Source of the DNA: an uncultured Flavobacteriia bacterium
Lineage (GTDB): Bacteria > Bacteroidota > Bacteroidia > Flavobacteriales_D > Crocinitomicaceae
Length of the DNA stretch: 8,455 nt
Reading direction: 5' to 3'
NCBI GenBank assembly: GCA_903928365.1
Contig: CAIYQV010000111.1
Location: 1 to 8,455, forward strand
The notes below the pieces were generated by a model. The model worked only from the letters and a program-made list of their open reading frames with translations. It was not told the DNA's origin and ran no database searches. Below, piece by piece: positions 1 to 7,999 of this stretch. How positions within the stretch are numbered: the stretch's first letter is position 1; the number at the start of each line of letters is the position of its first letter. Made by a program: the position numbers and the translations under genes.

Positions 1-2355
1 ATCTCAAGAGAAGCTTCTCTTCTTGGACGAAAAGAAGTGCTTACGGGGAAGGCGAAATTCGGAATTTTCGGTGACGGTAAGGAGCTTGCTCAAATAGCTC
101 TAGCCAAACAGTTTCAAGATGGTGATTTTCGTTCCGGTTACTACCGTGATCAAACGATCATGCTTGCGATCGGTCAATTGAACGTGCAGCAGTATTTTGC
201 CGGTTTGTATGCCCATACAGATGAGGATATTGAGCCGCAATCAGCCGGTCGACAAATGGGCGGACATTATTCTACCCGAAATCTGGACAAAAATGGTGAA
301 TGGGTGGATCTGATGAAACAGAAGAACAGTTCATCGGACATCTCGCCTACAGCTGGACAAATGCCACGTTTGCTAGGTCTTGCTCAAGCATCCAAAGTTT
401 ATCGCAATAATCCGGTTTTGAGAGAACTGGAGAAATTCAAGAAATTCAGCAACGGCGGAAATGAAGTGGCGTTTGGAACCATTGGCGATGCTTCCACTTC
501 AGAAGGGCCGTTTTGGGAAACGATCAATGCCGCGGGTGTGATGCAAGTTCCTATGGTGATGTCTGTTTGGGATGATGGGTATGGGATCTCCGTTCCACGT
601 GAATTCCAGACCACAAAAGGAAGTATTTCCGAAGCGCTTGCAGGAATGCAACGCACGAAAGATAAGCCCGGCTACGAAATCTTCATCACCAAAGGTTGGG
701 ACTATGCGCACCTTTGTGAGACTTACGAAAAAGCGGTTGCAGTTGCGCGTGAGGAACATATCCCGGTACTTATTCATGTAAAAGAAGTAAATCAACCACA
801 AGGACATAGTACTTCAGGTTCTCATGAGCGCTACAAATCTGAAGATCGTTTGAAATGGGAGGTAGAATTTGACTGCATCAACAAATTCAAAGAATGGATT
901 CTTGCATTTAACGCCGATGGACAAATCATTGCAACAGAAGAAGAATTAGAAGCCATTCAGAAGGAAGCTAAAAATCACGTTCGAGATAGTAAATCTGATG
1001 CTTGGAAAGCCTTCACAAATGATATTCAAACAGAATTAAAAGAGGCAGTCGCCATCATTCGAAATACTGCAGAAGAAAGTCCGAACGGTGTATTCATACT
1101 TAAAGAAGCGGAAGCCCTTGAGCGTACATTTGAGCCTATTCGCAAGGATGTACTTTCTACAGCTCGGAAAGTTTTACGCATGCTTAGAGAAGAAAATACC
1201 GCTTCGAAAACAGCGCTTTCCAGATGGATCCAATCGGTTCAGAAAAAAAATCACGATCGCTACAGCTCCTTATTACATTCCGAATCCAAGTCGGCAGCTT
1301 TGAACATAGAAGCAGTGGCGCCACAATACGATGGTACAAATCACCAGGAAGACGGAAGAATTATTCTTCGGGAAAACTATCGCAAGATCTTTGAGAAATA
1401 TCCTGAAGCACTTATTTTCGGTGAAGACGCGGGTAAAATCGGCGGTGTCAACCAAACTCTTGAAGGATTGCAGGACACGTTCGGTTCCATTCGGGTTTCG
1501 GATACCGGAATTCGTGAATGTACGATCATAGGACAAGGAATTGGTATGGCGATGCGCGGATTACGTCCGATAGCTGAAATTCAATACCTGGATTACTTGC
1601 TATATGCCATTCAGGTAATGTCGGATGATCTTTCTACCGTTCAGTACCGTACCAAAGGAGGACAAAAAGCACCGCTGATCATCAGTACACGAGGTCACCG
1701 ATTAGAAGGGATATGGCACTCTGGTTCACCAATGGGAATGATCGTAAATTCCATTCGCGGGATGCACGTGTGTGTTCCACGTAACATGACCAAAGCGGCA
1801 GGTTTCTATAATTTATTGATGGAAGCTGACGAACCCGCATTGGTTATTGAACCATTGAACGGTTACCGGACGAAAGAACTGATGCCAACGAATATTGGCG
1901 AATTTAAAGAAGCACTTGGTGTTCCTGAGATTGTACGTCAAGGGTCTGATTTAACCATCGTCTCTTACGGTTCCACATTCAATTTGTGCGAAATAGCTTG
2001 CAAGCAACTCGCTGAAATGGGTATTGATACAGAGTTGATTGATGTACAAACGCTTCTTCCTTTTGATATCAATCATGTTATTGCTAAATCTTTAGAGAAA
2101 ACAAATCGTTTGTTGATCATTGACGAAGATGTGAGCAGTGGCGCTACAGGGTACATGCTTGACAAGATCCTTGTAGAACAGAAAGCATATTATCATCTGG
2201 ATTCTGCACCGCAAACTTTAAGCGCGAAGGATCACCGACCTGCGTATGGTTCTGATGGCGACTATTTCTCTAAACCAAGCATCGATGACATCATTGAGAA
2301 GGCATACGCGATGATGAATGAGATCGATCCGTTTGAGTATCCTTCGATTTATTGA
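1..2355 (+). CDS. Fused alpha/beta E1 of a 2-oxoacid (probably branched-chain) dehydrogenase complex, 5'-partial
   Basis: E1 decarboxylates a 2-oxoacid on thiamine diphosphate and passes the acyl group to the lipoyl arm of E2; it acts in the cytoplasm. The frame is open from base 1, and the 12 codons before the GTG at 37 match the family start (SREASLLGRKE), so that GTG is not the start and only a short N-terminus is missing. Numbering from codon 37: the alpha half has GRQM..HY at 71-78 as in branched-chain E1 alpha, the thiamine-diphosphate motif GDASTSEG at 150-157 ending in DD at 179-180, and GHSTS at 256-260 with the likely active-site His257. A charged, helix-rich region spans about 265-435. 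The beta half runs about 439-772, with FGEDAG at 461-466, HSGSP at 561-565 (likely catalytic His561) and the C-terminal transketolase-like domain at about 630-760. The branched-chain assignment rests on motif resemblance; substrate is not proven. The fold and family are near certain. No E2 or E3 gene is in view. Confidence 0.9.
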   Translation: MSREASLLGRKEVLTGKAKFGIFGDGKELAQIALAKQFQDGDFRSGYYRDQTIMLAIGQLNVQQYFAGLYAHTDEDIEPQSAGRQMGGHYSTRNLDKNGEWVDLMKQKNSSSDISPTAGQMPRLLGLAQASKVYRNNPVLRELEKFKKFSNGGNEVAFGTIGDASTSEGPFWETINAAGVMQVPMVMSVWDDGYGISVPREFQTTKGSISEALAGMQRTKDKPGYEIFITKGWDYAHLCETYEKAVAVAREEHIPVLIHVKEVNQPQGHSTSGSHERYKSEDRLKWEVEFDCINKFKEWILAFNADGQIIATEEELEAIQKEAKNHVRDSKSDAWKAFTNDIQTELKEAVAIIRNTAEESPNGVFILKEAEALERTFEPIRKDVLSTARKVLRMLREENTASKTALSRWIQSVQKKNHDRYSSLLHSESKSAALNIEAVAPQYDGTNHQEDGRIILRENYRKIFEKYPEALIFGEDAGKIGGVNQTLEGLQDTFGSIRVSDTGIRECTIIGQGIGMAMRGLRPIAEIQYLDYLLYAIQVMSDDLSTVQYRTKGGQKAPLIISTRGHRLEGIWHSGSPMGMIVNSIRGMHVCVPRNMTKAAGFYNLLMEADEPALVIEPLNGYRTKELMPTNIGEFKEALGVPEIVRQGSDLTIVSYGSTFNLCEIACKQLAEMGIDTELIDVQTLLPFDINHVIAKSLEKTNRLLIIDEDVSSGATGYMLDKILVEQKAYYHLDSAPQTLSAKDHRPAYGSDGDYFSKPSIDDIIEKAYAMMNEIDPFEYPSIY

Positions 2356-2376
2356 TTTTACTAATTTATCAAAAAC

Positions 2377-2406
2377 AAAAAAGACCGATGTTCTCGGTCT
2401 TTTTTT
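2377..2406. terminator. Bidirectional intrinsic terminator between E1 and nuoN
   Basis: A perfect hairpin has the core GACCGA (2383-2388), a 5-base loop TGTTC (2389-2393) and TCGGTC (2394-2399), extended outward by A:T pairs. On the + strand the stem runs into seven T (2400-2406). On the - strand it runs into six T, one G, then five more T. It lies about 20-30 bases past the stop codons of both convergent genes, so it can end the E1 transcript and the nuo operon transcript. Confidence 0.9.
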
Positions 2407-2425
2407 ATTCAATATGATTTCAATT

Positions 2426-3799
2426 TTACATCAACACAAACGGACCTGCAATCAATCCAATGGCGCAAATAGCCAGTACAAGGTATTGTAGGAAATTTGG
2501 AGATGGTTTCTCGGTTTCTTCCGAATGATCAGATGCCATGAAAGTCATGAAGATCTTCAGGTAGTAATAAATTCCAATTCCTGAATTGATTACTGCAATG
2601 ATCACCAACTCTGGATACATTTTGTAAGCATGTGAAAAGACCATGTATTTACCGAAGAATCCGGCCAATGGTGGTATACCCGCAATCGACAACAAACCAA
2701 GCGTAAAGAAGAAACCGATCCACGGGTTTTTACGTCCCGCTCCTCTGAATCCTTCGAGGTCATCTGATTCATTCTTCACAGTCATAGAAATAACGATCAA
2801 GGTAATGATGGAAAGTCCATAACCCAGCATATAGAACCAAAGGAACTCTAAAGCTTTCAAATGAGAAAACAAGTCTTTAGACGAAGGTAGAATCACCAAC
2901 AAGGCATAACCCGCATTCGCGACACTTGAATACGCCAGAATACGTTTAAATTTCACTTGGCGAATCGCGGAAAGGTTTCCTACGAACATGGTTACAATAG
3001 CTAATACGTAAAGTGCACTCACCCATATCTGACTTGCCTCACCAAAAACGAATGTGAAGAGCTTCATGAAAGCAAACAACCCTGAAAGCTTTACGACTGC
3101 AGCCATGTATCCAGTTACAATATTCGGACTTCCTCCATAGACATCCGGACTCCAGAAATGGAACGGTGCCCCACCTACTTTGAACAGGAAGCTGGCCATG
3201 ATCATCAGAATCCCAACTCCGAGCATTGAACCAGACGCCCTACCCTCTCCTATAGCATTAGCGATATCTGTAATCGCAAAACTTCCAGTTGCACCATACA
3301 GCCAAGCTACTCCGAAAAGTAGAATACCCGTTGCAAAAGAACCCGTAAAGAAATATTTTACAGATGCTTCGGTAGACAGTAAGTCCTTCTTATTCGAACC
3401 CGCCAAAACATACACCGGAATAGAAAGAATCTCCAAGCCCAGGAAGAACATGAACAAATCTGTAAAACCGATCATACACATCGAACCTACCAAGGAAAAC
3501 AGGATCAACGAAATGTATTCTCCCGTATGTTCAGATTCACGGCTGAAATAGGAATAGCCTCCCAAAATGATCAGTAATCCAAATACGAGAGACATGATCG
3601 AATAATAGATGGAAACCCCATCGAATTCAAGTCCATCATATTTCACCAAATTGTATGGATGATTTACTTGCAAGGCAAGCAGAGTGATAGCTGCAAGCAA
3701 GCCGACAACAGCCGTTCCTAAAACCAATGCAGGTTTCTTCGCTAGCGCGATAAACATGGAGATCAACCCCGTGGCAAAAACAACGATTAGTGCATCCAT
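2426..3799 (-). CDS. nuoN: NADH-quinone oxidoreductase subunit N (antiporter-like proton channel)
   Basis: NuoN is one of three antiporter-like subunits of the complex I membrane arm and pumps one proton path. The 457-residue product is hydrophobic almost throughout, with about 13-14 membrane segments, which is normal for the family. Residues matching the known channel residues by motif are Glu123 (FLGLEILSIPVYVLAG), Lys207 (FLFKVGGAPFHFWSPDVY), Lys237 (AAVVKLSG) and Lys384 (LAGFFGKYMVF). The ATG lies one base after the nuoM stop (TAA-G-ATG), which suggests translational coupling. It is the last gene of the operon and is followed by the terminator. No Shine-Dalgarno sequence is visible. The closest alternatives are NuoM and Mrp antiporter subunits, but length, the KVGGAPFHFW signature and its position as last gene favour NuoN. 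Confidence 0.96.
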   Translation of the reverse strand: MDALIVVFATGLISMFIALAKKPALVLGTAVVGLLAAITLLALQVNHPYNLVKYDGLEFDGVSIYYSIMSLVFGLLIILGGYSYFSRESEHTGEYISLILFSLVGSMCMIGFTDLFMFFLGLEILSIPVYVLAGSNKKDLLSTEASVKYFFTGSFATGILLFGVAWLYGATGSFAITDIANAIGEGRASGSMLGVGILMIMASFLFKVGGAPFHFWSPDVYGGSPNIVTGYMAAVVKLSGLFAFMKLFTFVFGEASQIWVSALYVLAIVTMFVGNLSAIRQVKFKRILAYSSVANAGYALLVILPSSKDLFSHLKALEFLWFYMLGYGLSIITLIVISMTVKNESDDLEGFRGAGRKNPWIGFFFTLGLLSIAGIPPLAGFFGKYMVFSHAYKMYPELVIIAVINSGIGIYYYLKIFMTFMASDHSEETEKPSPNFLQYLVLAICAIGLIAGPFVLM

Positions 3800-3800
3800 C

Positions 3801-5240
3801 TTATGGTAGAATAGTTATATCAGCTTGCGTGGACTGTATCAGTTTGTCCAAGCTGGGTCCGACAAAATCAAGAATCGCTTGCGGATATACTCCGATCAAA
3901 ACGATTAAAACAGAAATGATTAGGAAAGAAAGAACTTCATTCCATTGAAGATCTTTAAAGGATTCCAAACTTGGTGCTCCGAACATACTCAACTGATATG
4001 CTCTAAAAGTGTATACTGCACCAAAAACCAATGTAGTTCCTGCGATTAATCCAATGATCCAACAGTACCCATACAACCCTTTCAACAAAAGAAACTCACC
4101 AATGAATCCTGAACTGAAAGGAACAGACACCGATGCAAAACCGATCACTGCGAACCAGAAACCGAAACGTGGTGCCAGCTTGGCTACTCCACCCATTTGA
4201 TTCAATTCGCGTGTTGCCAAACGATCTTCCAATATTCCTGCAGCCAGGAACAATCCCACGGCCACTAAACTGTGGTTGATGATCTGAATAAGAGATGCCC
4301 CCAGCACTTCTTTGTCAAACAACATAATACCAGCCGCGATCAATCCAACGTGACTGATCGAAGCGAATGCAAATAAGCGCTTAATATCTGATTGTTTTAT
4401 GGCGATAAGTGCCGCGTATACCACACCAATAATCCCAAGAATAACAATGATTGGAGTAAAATCCTGCATTGCTTCAGGAGCCAGTGGCACCATCCAGCGA
4501 ATCATCCCATAAAGTGCCATTTTCAACATCAACGCAGAAAGCAGCATGGTTCCTGCCATTGGTGACAACGTATACGTATCAGGCTGCCAGGTATGGAACG
4601 GCACTAATGGGATCTTAATCGCAAATGCAAGAAAGAATCCTGCCATGATCCAAAAAGCGGATTTTGCTGACAACTCAACGGTAACTAAACTTTCATAAGA
4701 ATAATTATCAGCGTAGTTTCCAAGTGCAATCAAACTCAATAACATCGCTAGAGATCCCACAAAGGTGTAGATGAAGAACTTCAACAATGCCGGTTTGCGT
4801 TCAGGAGCACCATACCAGTAAGCAATCAGGAAAATCGGAATAAGTGTCAATTCCCAGAATACGTAAAACATGATTCCATCCATGGCTGTAAAGACACCAA
4901 TCAATCCAAACTGCATCAACATCACTAGCGCATTGAATCCTTTCAGTGAAGCTGTTTCACGGTTAAGATTTGATAAAAGAATCAGCGTTGTTACCACATT
5001 CACAAGTGCAACCATTAACAGACTGATCCCATCATAACCCATTTTGAAGGTCAAACCAAATGTTGTCACCTGTCCTGGCTCAAAAAGAACTACAGACCAT
5101 CCTGACATGTAATATGCTCCGTGCACACCCACTGAGACCAATGAAGCTAAAGCTCCGGTAAGTCCAACGTAGCGCACCAGATTTGCTGGTGCAAGCGCCG
5201 CCAACAAAGAAAAAGCAAGGGGTATAAGATACAGATCCAA
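3801..5240 (-). CDS. nuoM: NADH-quinone oxidoreductase subunit M (antiporter-like proton channel)
   Basis: NuoM is the middle antiporter-like subunit of the complex I membrane arm. The product has 479 residues and about 14 membrane helices, close to usual size. Channel residues are in place by motif: Glu130 (YVFWELTLIPIFLI), Lys209 in AIKIPLVPFHTWQPDTY, Lys240 (ALMLKMALYG), His323 (IINHSLVAVGL) and Glu382 (SGFIGEFLLLKG), the acidic residue that marks NuoM where NuoL and NuoN have lysine. The chosen start is TTG at 5240-5238. It is the only start codon between the in-frame nuoL stop (5246-5244) and the first membrane helix; the next ATG, at residue 45, would remove that helix. It sits three bases after nuoL and one base before nuoN. 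Confidence 0.96.
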   Translation of the reverse strand: MDLYLIPLAFSLLAALAPANLVRYVGLTGALASLVSVGVHGAYYMSGWSVVLFEPGQVTTFGLTFKMGYDGISLLMVALVNVVTTLILLSNLNRETASLKGFNALVMLMQFGLIGVFTAMDGIMFYVFWELTLIPIFLIAYWYGAPERKPALLKFFIYTFVGSLAMLLSLIALGNYADNYSYESLVTVELSAKSAFWIMAGFFLAFAIKIPLVPFHTWQPDTYTLSPMAGTMLLSALMLKMALYGMIRWMVPLAPEAMQDFTPIIVILGIIGVVYAALIAIKQSDIKRLFAFASISHVGLIAAGIMLFDKEVLGASLIQIINHSLVAVGLFLAAGILEDRLATRELNQMGGVAKLAPRFGFWFAVIGFASVSVPFSSGFIGEFLLLKGLYGYCWIIGLIAGTTLVFGAVYTFRAYQLSMFGAPSLESFKDLQWNEVLSFLIISVLIVLIGVYPQAILDFVGPSLDKLIQSTQADITILP

Positions 5241-5246
5241 AGCTTA
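5238..5246 (-). promoter_or_regulatory. nuoL stop / nuoM TTG start junction, same reading frame
   Basis: Read on the - strand the junction is TAA-GCT-TTG: the nuoL stop, one sense codon, then the proposed nuoM start, all in one frame. No Shine-Dalgarno sequence precedes the TTG, so initiation probably depends on ribosomes that have just finished nuoL. The start assignment is an inference from the lack of any other start that keeps the first NuoM membrane helix. Confidence 0.7.
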
Positions 5247-7154
5247 GAATTTTACTATGTAATACACCATCAAACCAACAATTCCCGTCACCATCCAAAA
5301 CAGATAGGACGACACAATTCCCGTTTGCCATTTACGAACTAACTGTCCAGAAAGATCAATCACCATAGTGAATCCATCGATCAGACGATTCAAGAACAGC
5401 ATTTCCACAAAGCGATGCAACGCAGCAGAAATCCATTCTATTGGCTTCACAAAAAGGGCATTGTACAACTCATCGATATACAATTTATTGGCAGATAATT
5501 TTGCCCAACCCGTCAATTGTTCATCGGATTCAGGAACGCTGTTGTTCTTTACAAATTTCACGAAGGCAAAGAAGAGAGCACCAAGCGCCAGAACAGATGC
5601 GACACCCATAAGCATCATCGTTTGACTGTCACCTAGATGCACTTCGGCAACTTTGTTTAAGCCGAGCGTTGAATGGCCCAGGTAATGAGTCAACCAATGA
5701 TTTCCTCCGAAAAGGGAAGGAACATTCAACAAACCACCGATGAGAGAAAGGACCGCAAGAATGATCAACGGTAAGGTCATGTTTAATGGTGATTCATGTA
5801 AGTGATGTTTGGTATGGTCATCTCCTCTGAACTCACCCTGGAATACCACAAAATACAACCGGAACATATAGATCGCTGTAAGCAGGGCGCTGATCGCCAT
5901 GATCACATAGATCACCACATTGTGATGCAAGGCATGTGCAAGGATCTCGTCTTTTGAGAAGAAGCCCGAAAGAAATGGCAATCCGGCAATCGCACATGTA
6001 CCGATCAAAAATGTAATGTGTGTGATTGGAATGTATTTTTTCAATCCACCCATTTTACGAATGTCTTGTTCATGGTGCATGGCATGGATGACACTTCCTG
6101 AACCAAGGAATAATAACGCTTTAAAGAAAGCATGTGTAGTAACGTGGAACATCGCAGCCACATATCCACCCATTCCTAATGAAACGAAAATAAATCCGAG
6201 TTGTGAGACGGTGGAATAGGCTAATACTTTCTTGATATCATTTTGACGCATTGCCATGAAGGCAGCCATCAATGAAGTTGCCAAACCGATGTAGAGAATG
6301 ATCTCCTGCGTTTGCGGAGCGTGTTCAAATAAGAAATTAGAGCGCACCACCAAGAAAATACCAGCCGTTACCATTGTTGCCGCGTGGATCAAAGCAGACA
6401 CTGGTGTAGGACCTGCCATCGCATCCGGCAACCAAGTAAATAATGGAATTTGCGCCGATTTTCCTGTCGCACCAATAAACAAGCAAAGTGTGATCCCGAA
6501 GAGCATCCATCCTGAAGGTAAATCTCCTGCAAGAATCGCATTACCAACTTCATTGTATTCGAGTGTGCCGAATTGCATCAGCATTAAAAACAACGCAATC
6601 AATAATCCAAGGTCACCAATACGGTTCATGATGAACGCTTTGCGTGCTGCAATACCATTCAACATTCCCTTTTCCTTGTCGCTGTAATGGAAGCCGATAA
6701 GCAAATAGGAACAAATCCCTACTCCTTCCCATCCAAAGAACAACATGAAATAGTTACTTCCAAGAATGAGGATGAGCATCGCGAAAATGAACAGATTCAG
6801 GTAGGTAAAAAATTTATAATACCCTTCATCTTCCTTCATGTAACCCATTGAAAACAGATGGATCAAAGAACCAACTCCTGTAACAATCAAGAGCATCAAA
6901 GTTGATAATCCATCGACTTGCAGACGTGCATTCAACTCCAGATCATCCAAATGGATGACTTTAAATAAGTGAATGAATGTTGCTTCATGATTTGAATTGA
7001 ATACCAAAACCGCTAAGGCAAATGCGACGAACATCACACCAGTTGCTATGGAACCCACAACGATCTTCGGAAGACTTTTCCCCATGGTTCCATTGATCAG
7101 GGCTCCGATCAACGGCAGGGCAAGGATGGTAAGGATCAGTTTATCTATGGCCAT
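5244..7154 (-). CDS. nuoL: NADH-quinone oxidoreductase subunit L (distal antiporter-like proton channel)
   Basis: NuoL is the outermost antiporter-like subunit of complex I and carries the long lateral helix that braces the membrane arm. The product has 636 residues, normal for NuoL. The N-terminal proton-antiporter extension and central antiporter domain are followed by a C-terminal tail. Key residues by motif are Glu143 (FFGWEGVGICSYLLIGFHY), Asp181, Lys232 (GATGKSAQIPLFTWLPDAM), His257 (SALIHAATMV), His337 and His341 with Lys345 (FHVTTHAFFKALLFLGSGS) and Lys401 (SGFFSKDEILAHAL). Residues about 555-610 (LSANKLYIDELYN onward) look like the amphipathic lateral helix, and 615-634 is the final membrane segment. 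The ATG follows the nuoK stop by one base; an AAAGGA stretch four bases upstream, inside the last nuoK codons, is the clearest Shine-Dalgarno-like site in the cluster. Confidence 0.97.
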   Translation of the reverse strand: MAIDKLILTILALPLIGALINGTMGKSLPKIVVGSIATGVMFVAFALAVLVFNSNHEATFIHLFKVIHLDDLELNARLQVDGLSTLMLLIVTGVGSLIHLFSMGYMKEDEGYYKFFTYLNLFIFAMLILILGSNYFMLFFGWEGVGICSYLLIGFHYSDKEKGMLNGIAARKAFIMNRIGDLGLLIALFLMLMQFGTLEYNEVGNAILAGDLPSGWMLFGITLCLFIGATGKSAQIPLFTWLPDAMAGPTPVSALIHAATMVTAGIFLVVRSNFLFEHAPQTQEIILYIGLATSLMAAFMAMRQNDIKKVLAYSTVSQLGFIFVSLGMGGYVAAMFHVTTHAFFKALLFLGSGSVIHAMHHEQDIRKMGGLKKYIPITHITFLIGTCAIAGLPFLSGFFSKDEILAHALHHNVVIYVIMAISALLTAIYMFRLYFVVFQGEFRGDDHTKHHLHESPLNMTLPLIILAVLSLIGGLLNVPSLFGGNHWLTHYLGHSTLGLNKVAEVHLGDSQTMMLMGVASVLALGALFFAFVKFVKNNSVPESDEQLTGWAKLSANKLYIDELYNALFVKPIEWISAALHRFVEMLFLNRLIDGFTMVIDLSGQLVRKWQTGIVSSYLFWMVTGIVGLMVYYIVKF

Positions 7155-7155
7155 C

Positions 7156-7485
7156 TTATCCTTTTAATTTATTAAACAATCCGACATCTGTCGTTCTAAG
7201 GTTACGGTATGCCATTACTAGAATAGACAAACCAACAGTCGCTTCAGCTGCTGCCACGACCATGATGAAGAAAACGAAGATCTGTCCGTCAGCTTTTCCG
7301 AAATACGTTGAAAAAGCAACCAACAACAAATTCACTGAATTCAGCATCAACTCGATACACATCAAAAGAATGATCGCGTTACGTCTGACCAATACACCAA
7401 CGGCCCCTATCGAAAAAAGAAGTGTCGCCAGAACCATATAGAACTGGATCGAAACACCTGATTGAAAAATTCCTGCTAACGTCAT
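7156..7485 (-). CDS. nuoK: NADH-quinone oxidoreductase subunit K
   Basis: NuoK is a small three-helix subunit of the complex I membrane arm that, with NuoJ, NuoA and NuoH, forms the fourth proton path near the quinone chamber. The product has 109 residues with three hydrophobic segments (about 15-33, 37-60 and 69-93). The two conserved membrane glutamates are Glu45 (LMCIELMLNSVNLLLVAF) and Glu81 (VVAAAEATVGLSILV), equivalent by motif to E. coli Glu36 and Glu72. The N-terminus is about nine residues longer than in E. coli, which I recall as usual for Bacteroidota, as is the LKG ending. The ATG follows the nuoJ stop by one base, and its own stop is one base before nuoL. Confidence 0.97.
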   Translation of the reverse strand: MTLAGIFQSGVSIQFYMVLATLLFSIGAVGVLVRRNAIILLMCIELMLNSVNLLLVAFSTYFGKADGQIFVFFIMVVAAAEATVGLSILVMAYRNLRTTDVGLFNKLKG

Positions 7486-7486
7486 A

Positions 7487-7999
7487 TCAATCGATCATTT
7501 GTTTTTCTCTTTTTGCAAGCATTACCGCCCCAACCATCGCAGCGATGAATAGTACGGAAGAAACTTCAAAAGGAAGTACGTATTTTGTAAAGAGCAATTG
7601 ACCAAGATTTTGAACCAACCCCTGATCATTTGCTTCCACAACTGAAGAGGCAGCAATCACAACTCCATCTTTTAATGCTGCAATGAAAACTGTGAACAGG
7701 GCACCACCTGCCAGAACTGAAGCGATTTTGATCAAAAAGGAAGTCCGAGGCTCATTCTCTTGTTTCAAATTCAACAACATGAGCACAAAAAGGAACAAGA
7801 CCATGATTGCACCTGCATACACGATAATATTCACCACAGCAATAAACTGGGCATTCATCAGAATATAATTTGATGAAATCATAAAGAAGGTAAGTACCAG
7901 ATACAATACGCTTCTTACAGGGTGTTTACTCAACACCACCATCAGTGCGGAACCTACGGTTAATCCGCCCAGAATTGTAGCAATTAACTCCAAACTCAT
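7487..7999 (-). CDS. nuoJ: NADH-quinone oxidoreductase subunit J
   Basis: NuoJ is a five-helix membrane subunit of complex I. Its third helix contains the flexible bulge thought to link quinone chemistry to proton movement. The product has 170 residues. The diagnostic stretch VVNIIVYAGAIMVLFLFVLM lies at about 55-74, with Tyr61 and Gly63 in the bulge region. Other membrane segments are at about 5-23, 28-48, 90-110 and 143-162, and the chain ends in a short charged tail. The start overlaps the nuoI stop by four bases (ATGA), a classic coupling arrangement, and nuoK begins one base after its stop. Nothing unusual is seen. Confidence 0.96.
   Translation of the reverse strand: MSLELIATILGGLTVGSALMVVLSKHPVRSVLYLVLTFFMISSNYILMNAQFIAVVNIIVYAGAIMVLFLFVLMLLNLKQENEPRTSFLIKIASVLAGGALFTVFIAALKDGVVIAASSVVEANDQGLVQNLGQLLFTKYVLPFEVSSVLFIAAMVGAVMLAKREKQMID

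Noticed and set aside
499..807. Open - strand frame of 102 codons opposite the E1 gene
   Set aside because: It overlaps the E1 cofactor motif on the other strand and has no supporting signal of its own.
3180..3551. Open + strand frame of 123 codons opposite nuoN
   Set aside because: It is antisense to NuoN motifs that are clearly real and its translation resembles no family I know; it is a shadow frame.
5800..5835. Histidine cluster in NuoL (His447, 450, 451, 453) as a possible metal site
   Set aside because: As I recall, a His-rich loop before the ESP..MTLPL helix is common in NuoL proteins, so it is not distinctive here.
6298..6687. Open + strand frame of 129 codons opposite nuoL
   Set aside because: It lies wholly antisense to a strongly conserved membrane-protein region of NuoL and has no recognisable protein features; it is a shadow frame.
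3801..7154. Possibility that NuoL/M genes belong to an Mrp-type cation antiporter or a hydrogenase-linked complex
   Set aside because: NuoI, J and K are adjacent in the standard order, NuoL has the long C-terminal lateral helix, and channel residues fit complex I.
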